A stretch of 64,000 nt of DNA from Temperatibacter sp965603205. GTDB taxonomy: Bacteria > Pseudomonadota > Alphaproteobacteria > Sphingomonadales > Kordiimonadaceae. Below, one piece after another: positions 17,025-26,633 of this stretch. The notes under the pieces are model-generated. The model ran no database searches and was not told where the DNA came from. It was given only the letters and a program-made list of their open reading frames with translations. The stretch spans positions 16,273-80,272 of the forward strand of contig CBFDCC010000012.1 in NCBI GenBank assembly GCA_965603205.1, written 5' to 3'. The translations under genes and the position numbers were made by a program. Position 1 is the stretch's first letter; each line of letters starts with the position of its first letter.

Positions 17025-19562
17025 TTAGAAGTCTACAGAGAAACGTACGCCAACAGTACGCGGACGATTTATCGCAACGCGTTCATGGTCAAAGACTAAA
17101 TTATTATTCAGCTGTGCACGCTTATCAGTGATATTATCGACATAAGCAGTGATAGAATAACGATCATTGCGAATACCCGCAGAGCTGCTAAGCAGCGTAT
17201 AGCTATCCTGCTTGGCACGGTTAATCAGTACAATATCACTATAGCTTGAGGCCGAATAGGTCACAGTACCCTGAACATGAGCTTCAAAATCATTGCTGAT
17301 GTCCCAAGTATAGCGAGCATTCATATTTCCTTGGAAACTAGGTGCGTAAGATAAATCTTCGCCTGGACCTGCAATGGCAACAGAGGCACCTACAAGTTCT
17401 GTAATTTCTGTATCAAGGAAAGAGAAAGCACCCGACAATAGGAGACCCGGCGTAGACATTGGTGCCCATGTAATATCGCCCTCAATACCTTTGATTTTTG
17501 CATTCGCAGCATTATCAGAGAAGAAAAGGTTCGTTACCTGTGGATCAAAGATGGTTGTTTGCAGATCTTTAATGTCCACGTAGAAAGCTGTACCGTTGAA
17601 GCGAACTGAATTGTCCAACATGTCCATTTTCCAACCAAATTCGAAGTTTGTGACTTCGTCAGTACGTACAACAGCAGGAACAGCCCCACCACCTGCACCA
17701 GCAGGACGGTTAGGCAAACCCGGTCTAAAGCCTTCAGAATAGGTGAAATACACAAGTAAATCATCATTCGGCTTATAAGAAACATTACCCTTGAAAACCC
17801 AACCTTTTGCCTCAGCTCCCTTTGGAACCATAACGCCATTAATGACTTGAGTACCATCAAACTGAGTATCAAGGTTAGTACCGAACGCATTCACGTCTGC
17901 ACCGCCAAAGTTATAGAAAGAAGAGTTTGCAGACCCTTTCATACGCACATTCACATCGTGCCAACGTGCGCCAGCAGTAATAGTTAACTCTTCGGTCACG
18001 TCATAAGAGACTTCGCCAAATAGACCAAGTTGCTTGTCTGTTCTGGTGATGTCATTAAAGAAAATCACACCTTTATCTCGTGGTGTTGGATCTGAAACAC
18101 TTGATCCTGGTAATGCACCATTTTGTGGCCAACCAAAGACACCCGGCGTGAAGCTTTCAGCAAAGACAGAACCGGGGTAAGTAAAGTCATTGCGCTCAAC
18201 CAGCTTCTGCTTGCTATAGAAACCACCAAATGTACCACGAAGCGGCTTATCTTCAGGTGTTACAAAACGAAGCTCATGTGTCCAAACGCTTGTTTCTGTT
18301 TCACTATCAACATACAAGTTTGGCGCCTGACAAGTGCCAGACGGACCAGCATCACCTGGATAGCTAACCGCACCATCACAAATATAATAAGGCAGATACT
18401 GTCCAACGAATAGATAGTCTGTATAATCGATAGTCTGTTCTGTATTACGATCAAGATAAGCCCCTGCATAAACCATTTGCAGACCACCAATATTGCCTTC
18501 AATTGTCAAAGCCGTATTTGAAAATTTATCTTCTGTTTCATCAGGTGAGTAGCGCTGGATTGAAAGCTCATTTGGATCGTTAAGCTCTGGATCAATAAAG
18601 AAAACACCCTCAGTTTCAATTGTCTGGCGCATGTGTGAGAGATTAATTTCCCAATCGTCATTAACATCATACAATGCTGAAACGCGTAGACCTTCATATG
18701 AAGCATCGTTGAAATCTTTTTCAACTAAAGCTGTATTTTTAGCAGCAAGAAAATTTACATTACTTAGATTAGCACCTGCTTGAAATCCTGGATCAGTTGG
18801 CATACCATTTGGTCTGTTAACCTCTCCTTTAAAACGTGCGCTGTCCCTAGCTGTAATAGAACCTAGGCGGTTATCAATATACCCGCCCTGATTATCCATG
18901 AAAAACGTAGCGCGCATCCCTAATTGATCGGTGATAGGGAAGTTGATGGTACCTTCAATCTTTTGGCTTTCTTCACCACCTTTTGTAGTAGAAACCCCAC
19001 CACTCATTTTTGCAGAAAATTCATCGAGTACAGGCTTATTGGTTATCAGACGTATTGTACCAGCCTGAGAACTTGCACCAAATAATGTCCCTTGAGAACC
19101 TGGAAGAACCTCAATGCGGTTTAAATCTGCCGCATAAATATCAAGATTACGACCAACCTGCGTTACGGGCTGTTCATTTAGATACAAGGCAACATTGGGG
19201 GCTAGTCCAGCAACACCTGCCGTTGTCAGGTTAGGCGTTGTCGATGCCATGCCGCGAATATAAATTGTTCCCTGTCCGGGGCCAGCACCGCCAGAAGAAA
19301 CGCCCGGTAGCTGCAGTAAATAATCTGTAAAAACATTAATGTTATTATTTTCTAACGCGCTCTCGCCCAACGCCTTGACTGCTACAGGTACATCTTGTGT
19401 ACTGGCAGATCTTTTTGTCGCTGTTACGGTGATTTCCTCAAGGCCTTGATAGTCTTGGTCTTGAGCAGTGGCAGCGGTTCCAAATGCACATAGAATTGAT
19501 ATAGATGCACCGGAAGCCAAAAGAGTTTTACTTTTGGTTATATATGATTGGAGGGGGGTCAT
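17025..19562 (-). CDS. TonB-dependent outer-membrane receptor
   Basis: An 845-aa outer-membrane receptor. It has a signal peptide (about 1-33, ending ATAAQDQ), a TonB-box-like GLEEITVTATK, a plug domain (about 45-160, VPVAVKALGE, IYIRGMASTTP, IEVLPGSQGTLFG) and a 22-strand barrel ending in the aromatic terminus VGVRFSVDF. This layout is typical of sphingomonad/marine alphaproteobacterial receptors for unknown ligands. SD AGGTATAAAA precedes the ATG. Downstream is the TPR-sulfotransferase and upstream a BCCT transporter on the same strand. Ligand cannot be inferred. Confidence 0.92.
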   Translation of the reverse strand: MTPLQSYITKSKTLLASGASISILCAFGTAATAQDQDYQGLEEITVTATKRSASTQDVPVAVKALGESALENNNINVFTDYLLQLPGVSSGGAGPGQGTIYIRGMASTTPNLTTAGVAGLAPNVALYLNEQPVTQVGRNLDIYAADLNRIEVLPGSQGTLFGASSQAGTIRLITNKPVLDEFSAKMSGGVSTTKGGEESQKIEGTINFPITDQLGMRATFFMDNQGGYIDNRLGSITARDSARFKGEVNRPNGMPTDPGFQAGANLSNVNFLAAKNTALVEKDFNDASYEGLRVSALYDVNDDWEINLSHMRQTIETEGVFFIDPELNDPNELSIQRYSPDETEDKFSNTALTIEGNIGGLQMVYAGAYLDRNTEQTIDYTDYLFVGQYLPYYICDGAVSYPGDAGPSGTCQAPNLYVDSETETSVWTHELRFVTPEDKPLRGTFGGFYSKQKLVERNDFTYPGSVFAESFTPGVFGWPQNGALPGSSVSDPTPRDKGVIFFNDITRTDKQLGLFGEVSYDVTEELTITAGARWHDVNVRMKGSANSSFYNFGGADVNAFGTNLDTQFDGTQVINGVMVPKGAEAKGWVFKGNVSYKPNDDLLVYFTYSEGFRPGLPNRPAGAGGGAVPAVVRTDEVTNFEFGWKMDMLDNSVRFNGTAFYVDIKDLQTTIFDPQVTNLFFSDNAANAKIKGIEGDITWAPMSTPGLLLSGAFSFLDTEITELVGASVAIAGPGEDLSYAPSFQGNMNARYTWDISNDFEAHVQGTVTYSASSYSDIVLINRAKQDSYTLLSSSAGIRNDRYSITAYVDNITDKRAQLNNNLVFDHERVAINRPRTVGVRFSVDF

Positions 19563-19641
19563 TTTTTATACCTGTTATTATTTTAAGGTTATAGATTGCA
19601 TATGCGGGCGCCAATATAACTAATATTACTTAGAATACAAA

Positions 19642-21678
19642 TTATTTTTGCTCTAAAGGATTATTGAAGCCTCTTGAAATATTCAAGTAATGCATGTGAC
19701 GATTATATTGATTGAGTACTTCATGAATGATTTGCTCACGGTTATATCCATAAATATCATAGTCTTGCCCTCCGCTCATCAGGCTAACCTCAGCACGATA
19801 ATAGGTCTCGCTATTATCAAGATCAGTATCATTATCTGCTGCTGCTTCAATGGCAAAAACTGGCGCTTTATGGGGCACTGCAATGACAGCAAAGCGGAAG
19901 GACGGCTCCTCTTCATGGGTGATGATTAGATCGGCTTTTCCTTCTTCTAGATATGCAGATGCAGCCACATCGGGAGATTTAATTTCTTTCATCACATCTA
20001 TTAGGGCTGGAAGGGCCGTTTCTTCAATAAATTTTAGAACCTGATCTTTCGTTGGATGCGAGAGAATAGCATTAAGGCGCAAACGCCAAGGCATATTGCC
20101 CCCTCCCCCGACAATATCCGGCGCAGCCTCTGCCCCCTGAGAGATACGGTTTTCCATAGAAAGACCACGCAGTAATCCAGCAATTGAAAATAGAATTACG
20201 ACAGTAAAAGGCAGTGCTGTGGCAACAGTGGCCGCCTGCAACGCGCCTAGCCCACCAGCAAGCAACAAAACCGCAGCAACAAGTCCCTGTAGAACAGCCC
20301 AGAATATCCGCTGCCAAACGGGGGCATCTATACGCCCGCCGGATGTAATAATATCAATCACGAGCGAGCCACTGTCGCTAGATGTAACAAAAAATGTTAC
20401 CACGAGCGCCAACGCAATGATCGACGTGATCATAGACAGTGGAAGCTGATCCAAAAACACGAAGAGCGCAACAGGCATATTGCCCTGTACTTGTGTCGTA
20501 AGCGCAGTGAAACCACCCCCGACCATATCAAGGGCTGTATTGCCAAAACTTGTCATCCAGAAAAATACAAGGATTGTAGGGACAAATAGGACCCCAAAGA
20601 TAAATTCACGAATAGTACGCCCTCTAGAAATGCGAGCTATAAACATACCAACGAAAGGGGACCAACTGATCCACCAACCCCAATAAAAAATTGTCCAACT
20701 GTTAATCCAGTCATCATCCTGACTGTAAACACCAACTTTCAGTCCGCGATCAACTAGCACAGATAAATAATTGCCAATATTTTCTGTAAAGCTGCTGAAA
20801 ATCAAAACTGTTGGTCCTAATAACACAACAAAAAACAGCAAGGCAAAAGCGAGTAAAAGATTCAGTTCAGACAGTCGCTTGATGCCAGAATCAAGGCCAG
20901 CAATAACTGACAAAGTTGCCAACCCTGATATTCCAACGATCAGCAAAACCTGTATTGTGGTTGAGATAGGCACATCAAAAAGAAAATTTAACCCTGAATT
21001 TATTTGAGAAACCCCAAAACCAAGGGATGTAGCCACACCAAACAGCGTCCCTAAAACGGCAACAACATCAACAACATGACCAATGGGCCCATAAATTCTA
21101 TCACCAATCAAAGGATAAAGTGCCGACCGGATTGTCAAAGGAAGATTATGGCGAAAACCAAAATAGGCTAAGCATAAACCTATGACCGTATAGACCGCCC
21201 ATCCGTGCAAACCCCAGTGTAGAAAAGTCAGATTCATCGCTTGCCGAGCCAATGCATCATGTCCCCCCAGGGCAACTGGTGGCGTCGCGTAATGTAAAAT
21301 CGGTTCACCAACAGAGAAGAATAAAAGACCAATCCCCATCCCGGCAGAAAAAAGCATAGCAACCCAGCTTATAAAGCTATAGCGCGGCTTTTCGTGATCA
21401 GCCCCAAGTCTCGTCATGCCAAACTTTGACGCAGCCACCAATAGGCAAACAACCAAAAATATCGAAACAGAAAGAGTGTAAAACCACCCAAAATTTTGTG
21501 TGATAAAGGTATTAGTGGCCTTGAATAGACCCCCCATCACATCTGGCATTAAAACCGTGACGACAACCAAAAACAATATAATCGACGCTGAGGGTATAAA
21601 TACAGATGGTAAATACCCTTTTGTCATCTGACTTTCCAGCGGGGTTTTTCGATTTTCTCGCGAGGTTGATTCTGACAA
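19642..21678 (-). CDS. BCCT-family (betaine/carnitine/choline) transporter
   Basis: A polytopic membrane protein with about 12 hydrophobic segments and the BCCT signature GWWISWSPFVGMFIARISRG, including the Trp cluster. It couples uptake of a quaternary amine or similar zwitterion to Na+ or H+. The C-terminal ~140 residues are soluble, as in BetT-type members. The longest frame starts at TTG 21729 without an SD. TTG 21678 follows AAGGAT at 7 bases and gives 678 aa, and ATG 21627 (after GGAAAG) is another candidate. It is divergent from a MarR regulator across about 150 AT-rich bases, which may carry the operator. Confidence 0.9.
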   Translation of the reverse strand: MSESTSRENRKTPLESQMTKGYLPSVFIPSASIILFLVVVTVLMPDVMGGLFKATNTFITQNFGWFYTLSVSIFLVVCLLVAASKFGMTRLGADHEKPRYSFISWVAMLFSAGMGIGLLFFSVGEPILHYATPPVALGGHDALARQAMNLTFLHWGLHGWAVYTVIGLCLAYFGFRHNLPLTIRSALYPLIGDRIYGPIGHVVDVVAVLGTLFGVATSLGFGVSQINSGLNFLFDVPISTTIQVLLIVGISGLATLSVIAGLDSGIKRLSELNLLLAFALLFFVVLLGPTVLIFSSFTENIGNYLSVLVDRGLKVGVYSQDDDWINSWTIFYWGWWISWSPFVGMFIARISRGRTIREFIFGVLFVPTILVFFWMTSFGNTALDMVGGGFTALTTQVQGNMPVALFVFLDQLPLSMITSIIALALVVTFFVTSSDSGSLVIDIITSGGRIDAPVWQRIFWAVLQGLVAAVLLLAGGLGALQAATVATALPFTVVILFSIAGLLRGLSMENRISQGAEAAPDIVGGGGNMPWRLRLNAILSHPTKDQVLKFIEETALPALIDVMKEIKSPDVAASAYLEEGKADLIITHEEEPSFRFAVIAVPHKAPVFAIEAAADNDTDLDNSETYYRAEVSLMSGGQDYDIYGYNREQIIHEVLNQYNRHMHYLNISRGFNNPLEQK

Positions 21679-21831
21679 TAGATGATCCTTATATATAAAA
21701 TACTGTGATGTATAATAATTAGAAGTCAAAACTTATCAATAGATAGCTTTTGTAAATATAAATTATTAAATTGAAATTAATCGAAAACAGTGCAAAAAAA
21801 TCATACAGATAAGGAATAAGGATCAAGGCTT

Positions 21832-22308
21832 ATGAGTGATTATAACGATATTCTGGTTGCCATTCGCCGTATCATGCGTGCTGTCGACCTCCATTCTAAA
21901 AAGCTATTAAAAACCGTAGGACTCACAGCACCACAACTTGTTGTAATGCAGCTCCTTAGAAAGAGTGGCGAACTGCCGCCCAGTACCATTGCCAAAGAGA
22001 TATCTCTTTCACAGGCGACTGTCACATCGATTTTAGACCGTCTAGACAGTGCTGGCTATACGCGTCGTGACCGCAGCACTGAAGACAAAAGGGTGGTGCA
22101 TACTTACCTAACACCTGACGGGCTGGAAAAAGTATCAAAAGCGCCTGAACTTTTACAAAGTGGTTTTTTACGCGAATTTAGAAAGCTTGAAGAATGGGAA
22201 CAAACGCAGCTCATTTCTTCACTACAGCGTATTGCAACGATGATGGACGCTGAAGATATTGATGCCTCACCTATCCTTGAGGTCGGTGAAATTAACGAGT
22301 CGCATTAG
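21832..22308 (+). CDS. MarR-family transcriptional regulator
   Basis: A 158-aa winged-helix protein. Recognition region is PSTIAKEISLSQATVTSILDRL (helix-turn-helix about residues 50-72) with the wing TRRDRSTEDKRVVHTYLTPDG. It is divergent from the BCCT transporter, so it may control it; the ligand is unknown. Its 3' end overlaps the convergent DUF1289 gene by 17 bases. Confidence 0.88.
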   Translation: MSDYNDILVAIRRIMRAVDLHSKKLLKTVGLTAPQLVVMQLLRKSGELPPSTIAKEISLSQATVTSILDRLDSAGYTRRDRSTEDKRVVHTYLTPDGLEKVSKAPELLQSGFLREFRKLEEWEQTQLISSLQRIATMMDAEDIDASPILEVGEINESH

Positions 22309-22486
22309 CGCTGCGTCTATTTTTGGCGCGCTTTAATGTAGTGAGTTGTTCTTCGCGTGTCATACCACCCCAAGCACCAATATCATCTAGGCTGCGATAA
22401 CAACCTGTGCAAATCTGCGTGGATTTATCTAATAGACAGATATCTATACAGGGACTTTTTATGGGCTTGTTATCTATTTCGGCCAT
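22292..22486 (-). CDS. DUF1289 small cysteine-rich protein
   Basis: A 64-aa protein with the DUF1289 pattern SPCIDICLLD, then CTGCYRSLDDIGAW and GMTREEQ. Its four Cys are C-x3-C and C-x2-C, consistent with a metal or Fe-S site. The biochemical function of the family is not established. It overlaps the alkyltransferase-like gene upstream by 13 bases and the convergent MarR gene by 17 bases, so the layout is unusually compact. Confidence 0.85.
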   Translation of the reverse strand: MAEIDNKPIKSPCIDICLLDKSTQICTGCYRSLDDIGAWGGMTREEQLTTLKRAKNRRSANATR

Positions 22487-22875
22487 GTTGCGCGCTTATC
22501 CAAAAAATCCATTACATCAATCTCTGCTTCACCTAACCATGCCTCATCTGGGCCTTGCCAACGCACGGTGGACCAACACACCCGACCAGACTTGCTAAAG
22601 ACGATGCCTTCTGATTCCATCGCTGCGCGTTGACGATTATCGCCCTCGCCCTCTGATCCAGCTCTTGCGCTGATTTTACCTGCACTATTAATCACCCGGT
22701 GCCATGGTATATCACTGCCTTTTGGCGTCGCGGCCATAGCGTATCCCACCATACGCGCGGTCACACGCGGCAACAGGCTCGCAATCATCCCGTAACTGGC
22801 AACTTTTCCATGTGGTATAAGCCTAACGAGTGCGTAAACGCGGGATTGATATGTAGAGACCACAGCTTTTAACAA
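22474..22875 (-). CDS. Alkyltransferase-like protein (ATL, MGMT fold without active Cys)
   Basis: A 133-aa protein of the O6-alkylguanine-DNA alkyltransferase C-terminal fold. HTH region VASYGMIASLLPRVTARMVGYAM is followed by GSDIPWHRVINSAGKIS. The MGMT active-site PCHRV is PWHRV here, so the acceptor Cys is Trp, the hallmark of ATLs. ATLs bind O6-alkylguanine and flag it for nucleotide excision repair instead of repairing it. The TTG start at 22875 overlaps sdaA by 7 bases; GTG 22863 is an alternative. The C-terminal tail after WQGPDEAW is longer than in the core family. Confidence 0.85.
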   Translation of the reverse strand: MLKAVVSTYQSRVYALVRLIPHGKVASYGMIASLLPRVTARMVGYAMAATPKGSDIPWHRVINSAGKISARAGSEGEGDNRQRAAMESEGIVFSKSGRVCWSTVRWQGPDEAWLGEAEIDVMDFLDKRATWPK

Positions 22876-24269
22876 TCCACCACATTAGCAGCAACACGTA
22901 TTACTTTGGCGAGGCCACCCTCTGCGGTTTCTTTATATTTTGATTGCATGTCACGGCCTGTGATCCGCATGGTTCTAATGACTTTATCCAGTGATACAAA
23001 ATGCTCGCCGTCACCACGCAGTGCTAATCGTGTCGCGTTAATCGCCTTAACGGCCCCCATGGCATTGCGTTCAATACATGGCACCTGCACCAAACCACCG
23101 ATCGGATCACATGTGAGGCCTAGATTATGCTCCATGCCGATCTCAGCGGCATTTTCCACCTGTGCAGGCGTACCACCCATAACCTCAGCCAACCCTGCTG
23201 CCGCCATGGCGCAGGCCGAGCCAACTTCACCCTGACAACCAACCTCAGCCCCCGAAATTGACGCGTTTTTTTTAAATAATGTGCCAACAGCACCAGCGGT
23301 GAGCAAAAACCTAATAGCATCTTCATCAGGGGTATGACTGCTACAAAAACGGGTGTAATAATGCATCACCGCAGGCACAATACCAGCAGCGCCATTGGTG
23401 GGGGCCGTGACCACACGCCCGCCCGTGGCATTTTCTTCATTCACTGCCAGCGCATATAGATTAACCCAGTCAATCACGGTTAGGGGATCACGCAGAGCTT
23501 GCTCTGGGGTTGAAGATAGCTGCTTATACATATCAGCAGCTCGGCGCTTGACCTTTAACCCTGGCATCTCACCGTTGATGCTGCATCCGCGTGTAACGCA
23601 ATCCTGCATGACCTGCCATATCTCCAAAAGCTCGCTGCGGATTTCTTGTTTGCTACGCCAAGTCTGCTCATTTTCCATCATAATCTCACTGATGGATTTA
23701 CCCTCTTTCTGGCAGTAAACAAGCAATTGTCGCGCACTAGCAAATGGGTATGGCACCTTGGCCTTACCATGCGTATCTTTAAAAGCATCAGCGTTAGCTT
23801 CGTCCTCAGTCACAATAAAGCCACCGCCAACGCTATAATAAATTTGTGATAGTTTCATAGTGCCCGAAGAATCAAAGGCTTTAAATTGCATCCCATTGGG
23901 GTGAAAGGGTAGCTGCTCGCGGGCAATAAGCAATAGGTCTGTTTCTTGATTGAAGGCAATACAATGCGTGCCGTCTACTTGTAACTGACCACTGCTGCGC
24001 ACTTCATCCATCAAGGCATCGACCTTATCCACATCTACAGTGCGGGGGCGCAGTCCCATCAAGCCTAATATAATCGCTTTATCAGATCCGTGACCACGCG
24101 CCGTAGCACCTAGTGAACCATAAAGAGAAACCTCAATACGCTGTAAATCACCGCCAAGATCATCCTTTGCTGTACGGCCAAAGTTAGAGGCAGCGCGCAT
24201 TGGCCCAACCGTATGCGAGCTGCTCGGCCCGATACCAATTGAGAAAAGATCAAAAATACTTACTTCCAT
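22869..24269 (-). CDS. sdaA: L-serine ammonia-lyase (serine dehydratase), [4Fe-4S]
   Basis: Deaminates L-serine to pyruvate and ammonia. This single-chain form has an N-terminal beta-type domain (SIGIGPSSSHTVGPMRAA near residue 12) and a C-terminal alpha domain with TAPTNGAAGIVPAV and the iron-sulfur Cys region CDPIGGLVQVPCIERN. The longest frame begins at GTG 24278, but GGAG lies 8 bases before ATG 24269, giving 466 aa, the usual length. The ATL gene follows with an overlap. Confidence 0.93.
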   Translation of the reverse strand: MEVSIFDLFSIGIGPSSSHTVGPMRAASNFGRTAKDDLGGDLQRIEVSLYGSLGATARGHGSDKAIILGLMGLRPRTVDVDKVDALMDEVRSSGQLQVDGTHCIAFNQETDLLLIAREQLPFHPNGMQFKAFDSSGTMKLSQIYYSVGGGFIVTEDEANADAFKDTHGKAKVPYPFASARQLLVYCQKEGKSISEIMMENEQTWRSKQEIRSELLEIWQVMQDCVTRGCSINGEMPGLKVKRRAADMYKQLSSTPEQALRDPLTVIDWVNLYALAVNEENATGGRVVTAPTNGAAGIVPAVMHYYTRFCSSHTPDEDAIRFLLTAGAVGTLFKKNASISGAEVGCQGEVGSACAMAAAGLAEVMGGTPAQVENAAEIGMEHNLGLTCDPIGGLVQVPCIERNAMGAVKAINATRLALRGDGEHFVSLDKVIRTMRITGRDMQSKYKETAEGGLAKVIRVAANVVDC

Positions 24270-24464
24270 GCACGTCACTCCATAAAGAGAATCTTATAAT
24301 TTTGCCGACATTGCTCTTATATATTTCCAGTTTCAACCGAAACTTTAACCCATAAGCCATTTTGCACATTCATTTTAGCACCAAAGTTGATTTGCTGCTT
24401 GATTTTTCAGCCAATTTCGGCTCAATTACCGCTAAATTTATTGTATAAAATTAGGATAGTAGTA

Positions 24465-24782
24465 ATGGTAAAAATTAAAGTAACCGACACACAGGGCGAA
24501 AGCCGCGATATCGACGCAGAATCAGGTGTTTCATTAATGGAAGCAATTCGTGAAAATGAATTTGATGATCTGCAAGCAATTTGTGGCGGCTGTTGTTCAT
24601 GTTGCACATGTCATGTGCATGTGGAAGACGGTGGTTATGACGTTCTGCCGGCCATCGAGGAAGATGAAGAATATCTTCTGGAAGATAGCGAAAGCTTTGT
24701 AAAAGAAAAATCCCGTCTGTCATGTCAAGTAGAAGTCTCTGCTGATATGGAAGGCTTGAGTGTTACAATTATATCTGAATAA
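24465..24782 (+). CDS. [2Fe-2S] ferredoxin, cysteine-rich loop
   Basis: A 105-aa adrenodoxin/putidaredoxin-type ferredoxin carrying electrons, probably to a P450 or other oxygenase or into Fe-S assembly. The canonical ligands are Cys40, Cys46, Cys49 and Cys87 (C-x5-C-x2-C and RLSCQ). Three further cysteines, 43, 44 and 47, fall inside the loop ICGGCCSCCTCHV, giving six Cys in ten residues. The start is ATG 24465 after AGGA; the longer frame from 24387 has no SD. It is divergent from sdaA and 21 bases before the aminopeptidase. Confidence 0.9.
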   Translation: MVKIKVTDTQGESRDIDAESGVSLMEAIRENEFDDLQAICGGCCSCCTCHVHVEDGGYDVLPAIEEDEEYLLEDSESFVKEKSRLSCQVEVSADMEGLSVTIISE

Positions 24783-24803
24783 TAGATACTTTAGGAAAAT
24801 ATC

Positions 24804-26207
24804 ATGTCTGATCCAGCCTTATATTTATCATTAACCACAGATGCAAACACCATTGCATTGATCCCTATTGCCAAAGGTGCATTAGATGATAAGGCTGTCT
24901 CGGACCGTGATCAAAAATGGATGAAATCCACTGGTTTTGACGCAAGCGTTGGCAGTATATGTCTTTGCGCTGATAACAGCGGTAATTTAACGCACGCTTA
25001 TTACGGCCTAGGTGAGGCATCCCCTAAAGTATCAGATATATGGTGGTTAGCGGCCGCAGCCGCGGCACTGCCAGCTGGTGATTATAGCCTGCAAGGTGAC
25101 TTTGATCCTGCAATGGTAAAAGCCGCTGCACTGGGTTGGTGTCTTAGCCAATATAGTTTTGATCATTATAAATCCGACGATGATCAGGATAAAAAGACTC
25201 GTAGATTGATTCTCGACTCTGGCGAAGTGATTGAGTCTATCAGTGATAGTTATCAGGCCATCGCGTTAGTGCGTGATCTTGTTAACACACCAACAGAAGA
25301 CATGGGGCCGAGCGAATTAGAAGCGGTAGTAGAGGAAATTGCCATCACCTTTATGGGGAAATGCGACACGATTATTGGTGATGATCTGCTGGCTGCTGAT
25401 TTCCCTGCCATTCACGCTGTAGGGCGCGCCGCGAGCCAAACAAATGCGCCGCGTCTCATCGATCTTAGATGGGGCGATGAAGACGCGCCTAAGCTAACGT
25501 TGGTCGGCAAGGGTGTTTGTTTTGACACTGGCGGCCTTGATCTAAAGCCATCACAGTTTATGCGTAACATGAAAAAAGATATGGGTGGGGCTGCCCATGT
25601 TTTGGGTCTTGCCTGTATGATTATGGCGGCGGACCTGAATGTTAATCTACGCGTGTTGATCCCTGCTGTAGAAAATGCTGTGGCTGGTAATTCTTTCCGT
25701 CCCGGTGATATTTTAGAAACGCGCAAGGGCCTAACAGTTGAGGTTGGCAATACCGACGCCGAAGGGCGCTTAGTGTTGTGTGATGCTCTCACGCTTGCTT
25801 GCGAAGAAAAACCTGACCTACTGATTGATATGGCCACGCTTACAGGCGCGGCACGGGTGGCGCTAGGGCCTGATTTGCCTGCAACATTTACGAATGACGA
25901 AGACCTTTGGTCTGCACTAGATAAAGCACAAGCAACAACGGGTGATCCCATTTGGCGCATGCCACTGTGGGCGGGTTATGATGAGGATTTAAACAGTCCG
26001 ATTGCAGACTTATGCAACGTCACCGATGGGGGCTTTGCGGGCGCCATCACTGCGGGCCTATATCTACAACGTTTTGTTGATAGCGATATACGTTGGATAC
26101 ATGTGGATGTCTTTGCTTGGAACCCTAAAGCGCGTGCTGGTCGACCTAAAGGCGGCGAAGCACAGGGCATTCGCACATTATTCGAAACTATTACAAATAC
26201 CCTATAG
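24804..26207 (+). CDS. Leucyl aminopeptidase family protein (M17)
   Basis: A 467-aa dinuclear-metal aminopeptidase that removes N-terminal residues from peptides in the cytosol. The M17 signature NTDAEGRLVLCDAL is near residue 315, with upstream metal/lysine segments GKGVCFDTGGLDLKPS and MKKDMGGAAHV, and the late RMPLWAGYDEDL block. SD AGGAAA before ATG. It follows the ferredoxin by 21 bases, probably co-transcribed, with a MarR gene downstream. Confidence 0.92.
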   Translation: MSDPALYLSLTTDANTIALIPIAKGALDDKAVSDRDQKWMKSTGFDASVGSICLCADNSGNLTHAYYGLGEASPKVSDIWWLAAAAAALPAGDYSLQGDFDPAMVKAAALGWCLSQYSFDHYKSDDDQDKKTRRLILDSGEVIESISDSYQAIALVRDLVNTPTEDMGPSELEAVVEEIAITFMGKCDTIIGDDLLAADFPAIHAVGRAASQTNAPRLIDLRWGDEDAPKLTLVGKGVCFDTGGLDLKPSQFMRNMKKDMGGAAHVLGLACMIMAADLNVNLRVLIPAVENAVAGNSFRPGDILETRKGLTVEVGNTDAEGRLVLCDALTLACEEKPDLLIDMATLTGAARVALGPDLPATFTNDEDLWSALDKAQATTGDPIWRMPLWAGYDEDLNSPIADLCNVTDGGFAGAITAGLYLQRFVDSDIRWIHVDVFAWNPKARAGRPKGGEAQGIRTLFETITNTL

Positions 26208-26279
26208 CTTGACTTTAAAGTTCATAAGATTCATAGTGTATTCGTTTCGGCAACGTGATGGTATAAGGAAGGCAATCTC

Positions 26280-26633
26280 ATGGCTCAAAAAACCAGTCAA
26301 CAACTACTCTTTATGTGGCACAAGGCGATGATCGACGGCGTTCACGGTGATGACCCCGATTTGACAATGCGTCAAATCTGCATAATCCTATCGGTATATC
26401 TATATCCTGAAAAAGATCATACGGTGCGCGGTCTGGCTGCAGAGCTAAGTGTGACAAAGCCAGTGGTCACACGCGCACTTGATACCTTAGGCAGTATGGG
26501 ATTATTAAAACGAAAGCGCGACGAACGCGATAAACGCAGCGTGCTAGTCCAACGGACAGTTAAAGGCTCTGTTTATCTATCAGAATTATCTGACCGTATT
26601 TTCAAAGCAGCTGACGGCGTTACAGATATCTGA
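26280..26633 (+). CDS. MarR-like winged-helix regulator (short)
   Basis: A 117-aa helix-turn-helix protein. TVRGLAAELSVTKPVVTRALDTL is the DNA-binding helix-turn-helix (about residues 46-68), followed by a basic wing KRKRDERDKRSVLVQRTVKGS. It is shorter than classical MarR and lacks much of the dimerisation helices. SD AAGGAAGG lies before ATG. Its stop overlaps the start of the NlpC/P60 gene (TGATG), so the two are translationally coupled. Target unknown. Confidence 0.82.
   Translation: MAQKTSQQLLFMWHKAMIDGVHGDDPDLTMRQICIILSVYLYPEKDHTVRGLAAELSVTKPVVTRALDTLGSMGLLKRKRDERDKRSVLVQRTVKGSVYLSELSDRIFKAADGVTDI

Noticed and set aside
25412..25960. Minus-strand open frame (182 aa) inside the M17 aminopeptidase gene
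   Set aside because: Antisense shadow with low-complexity Ser/Ala/Pro composition and no family features.
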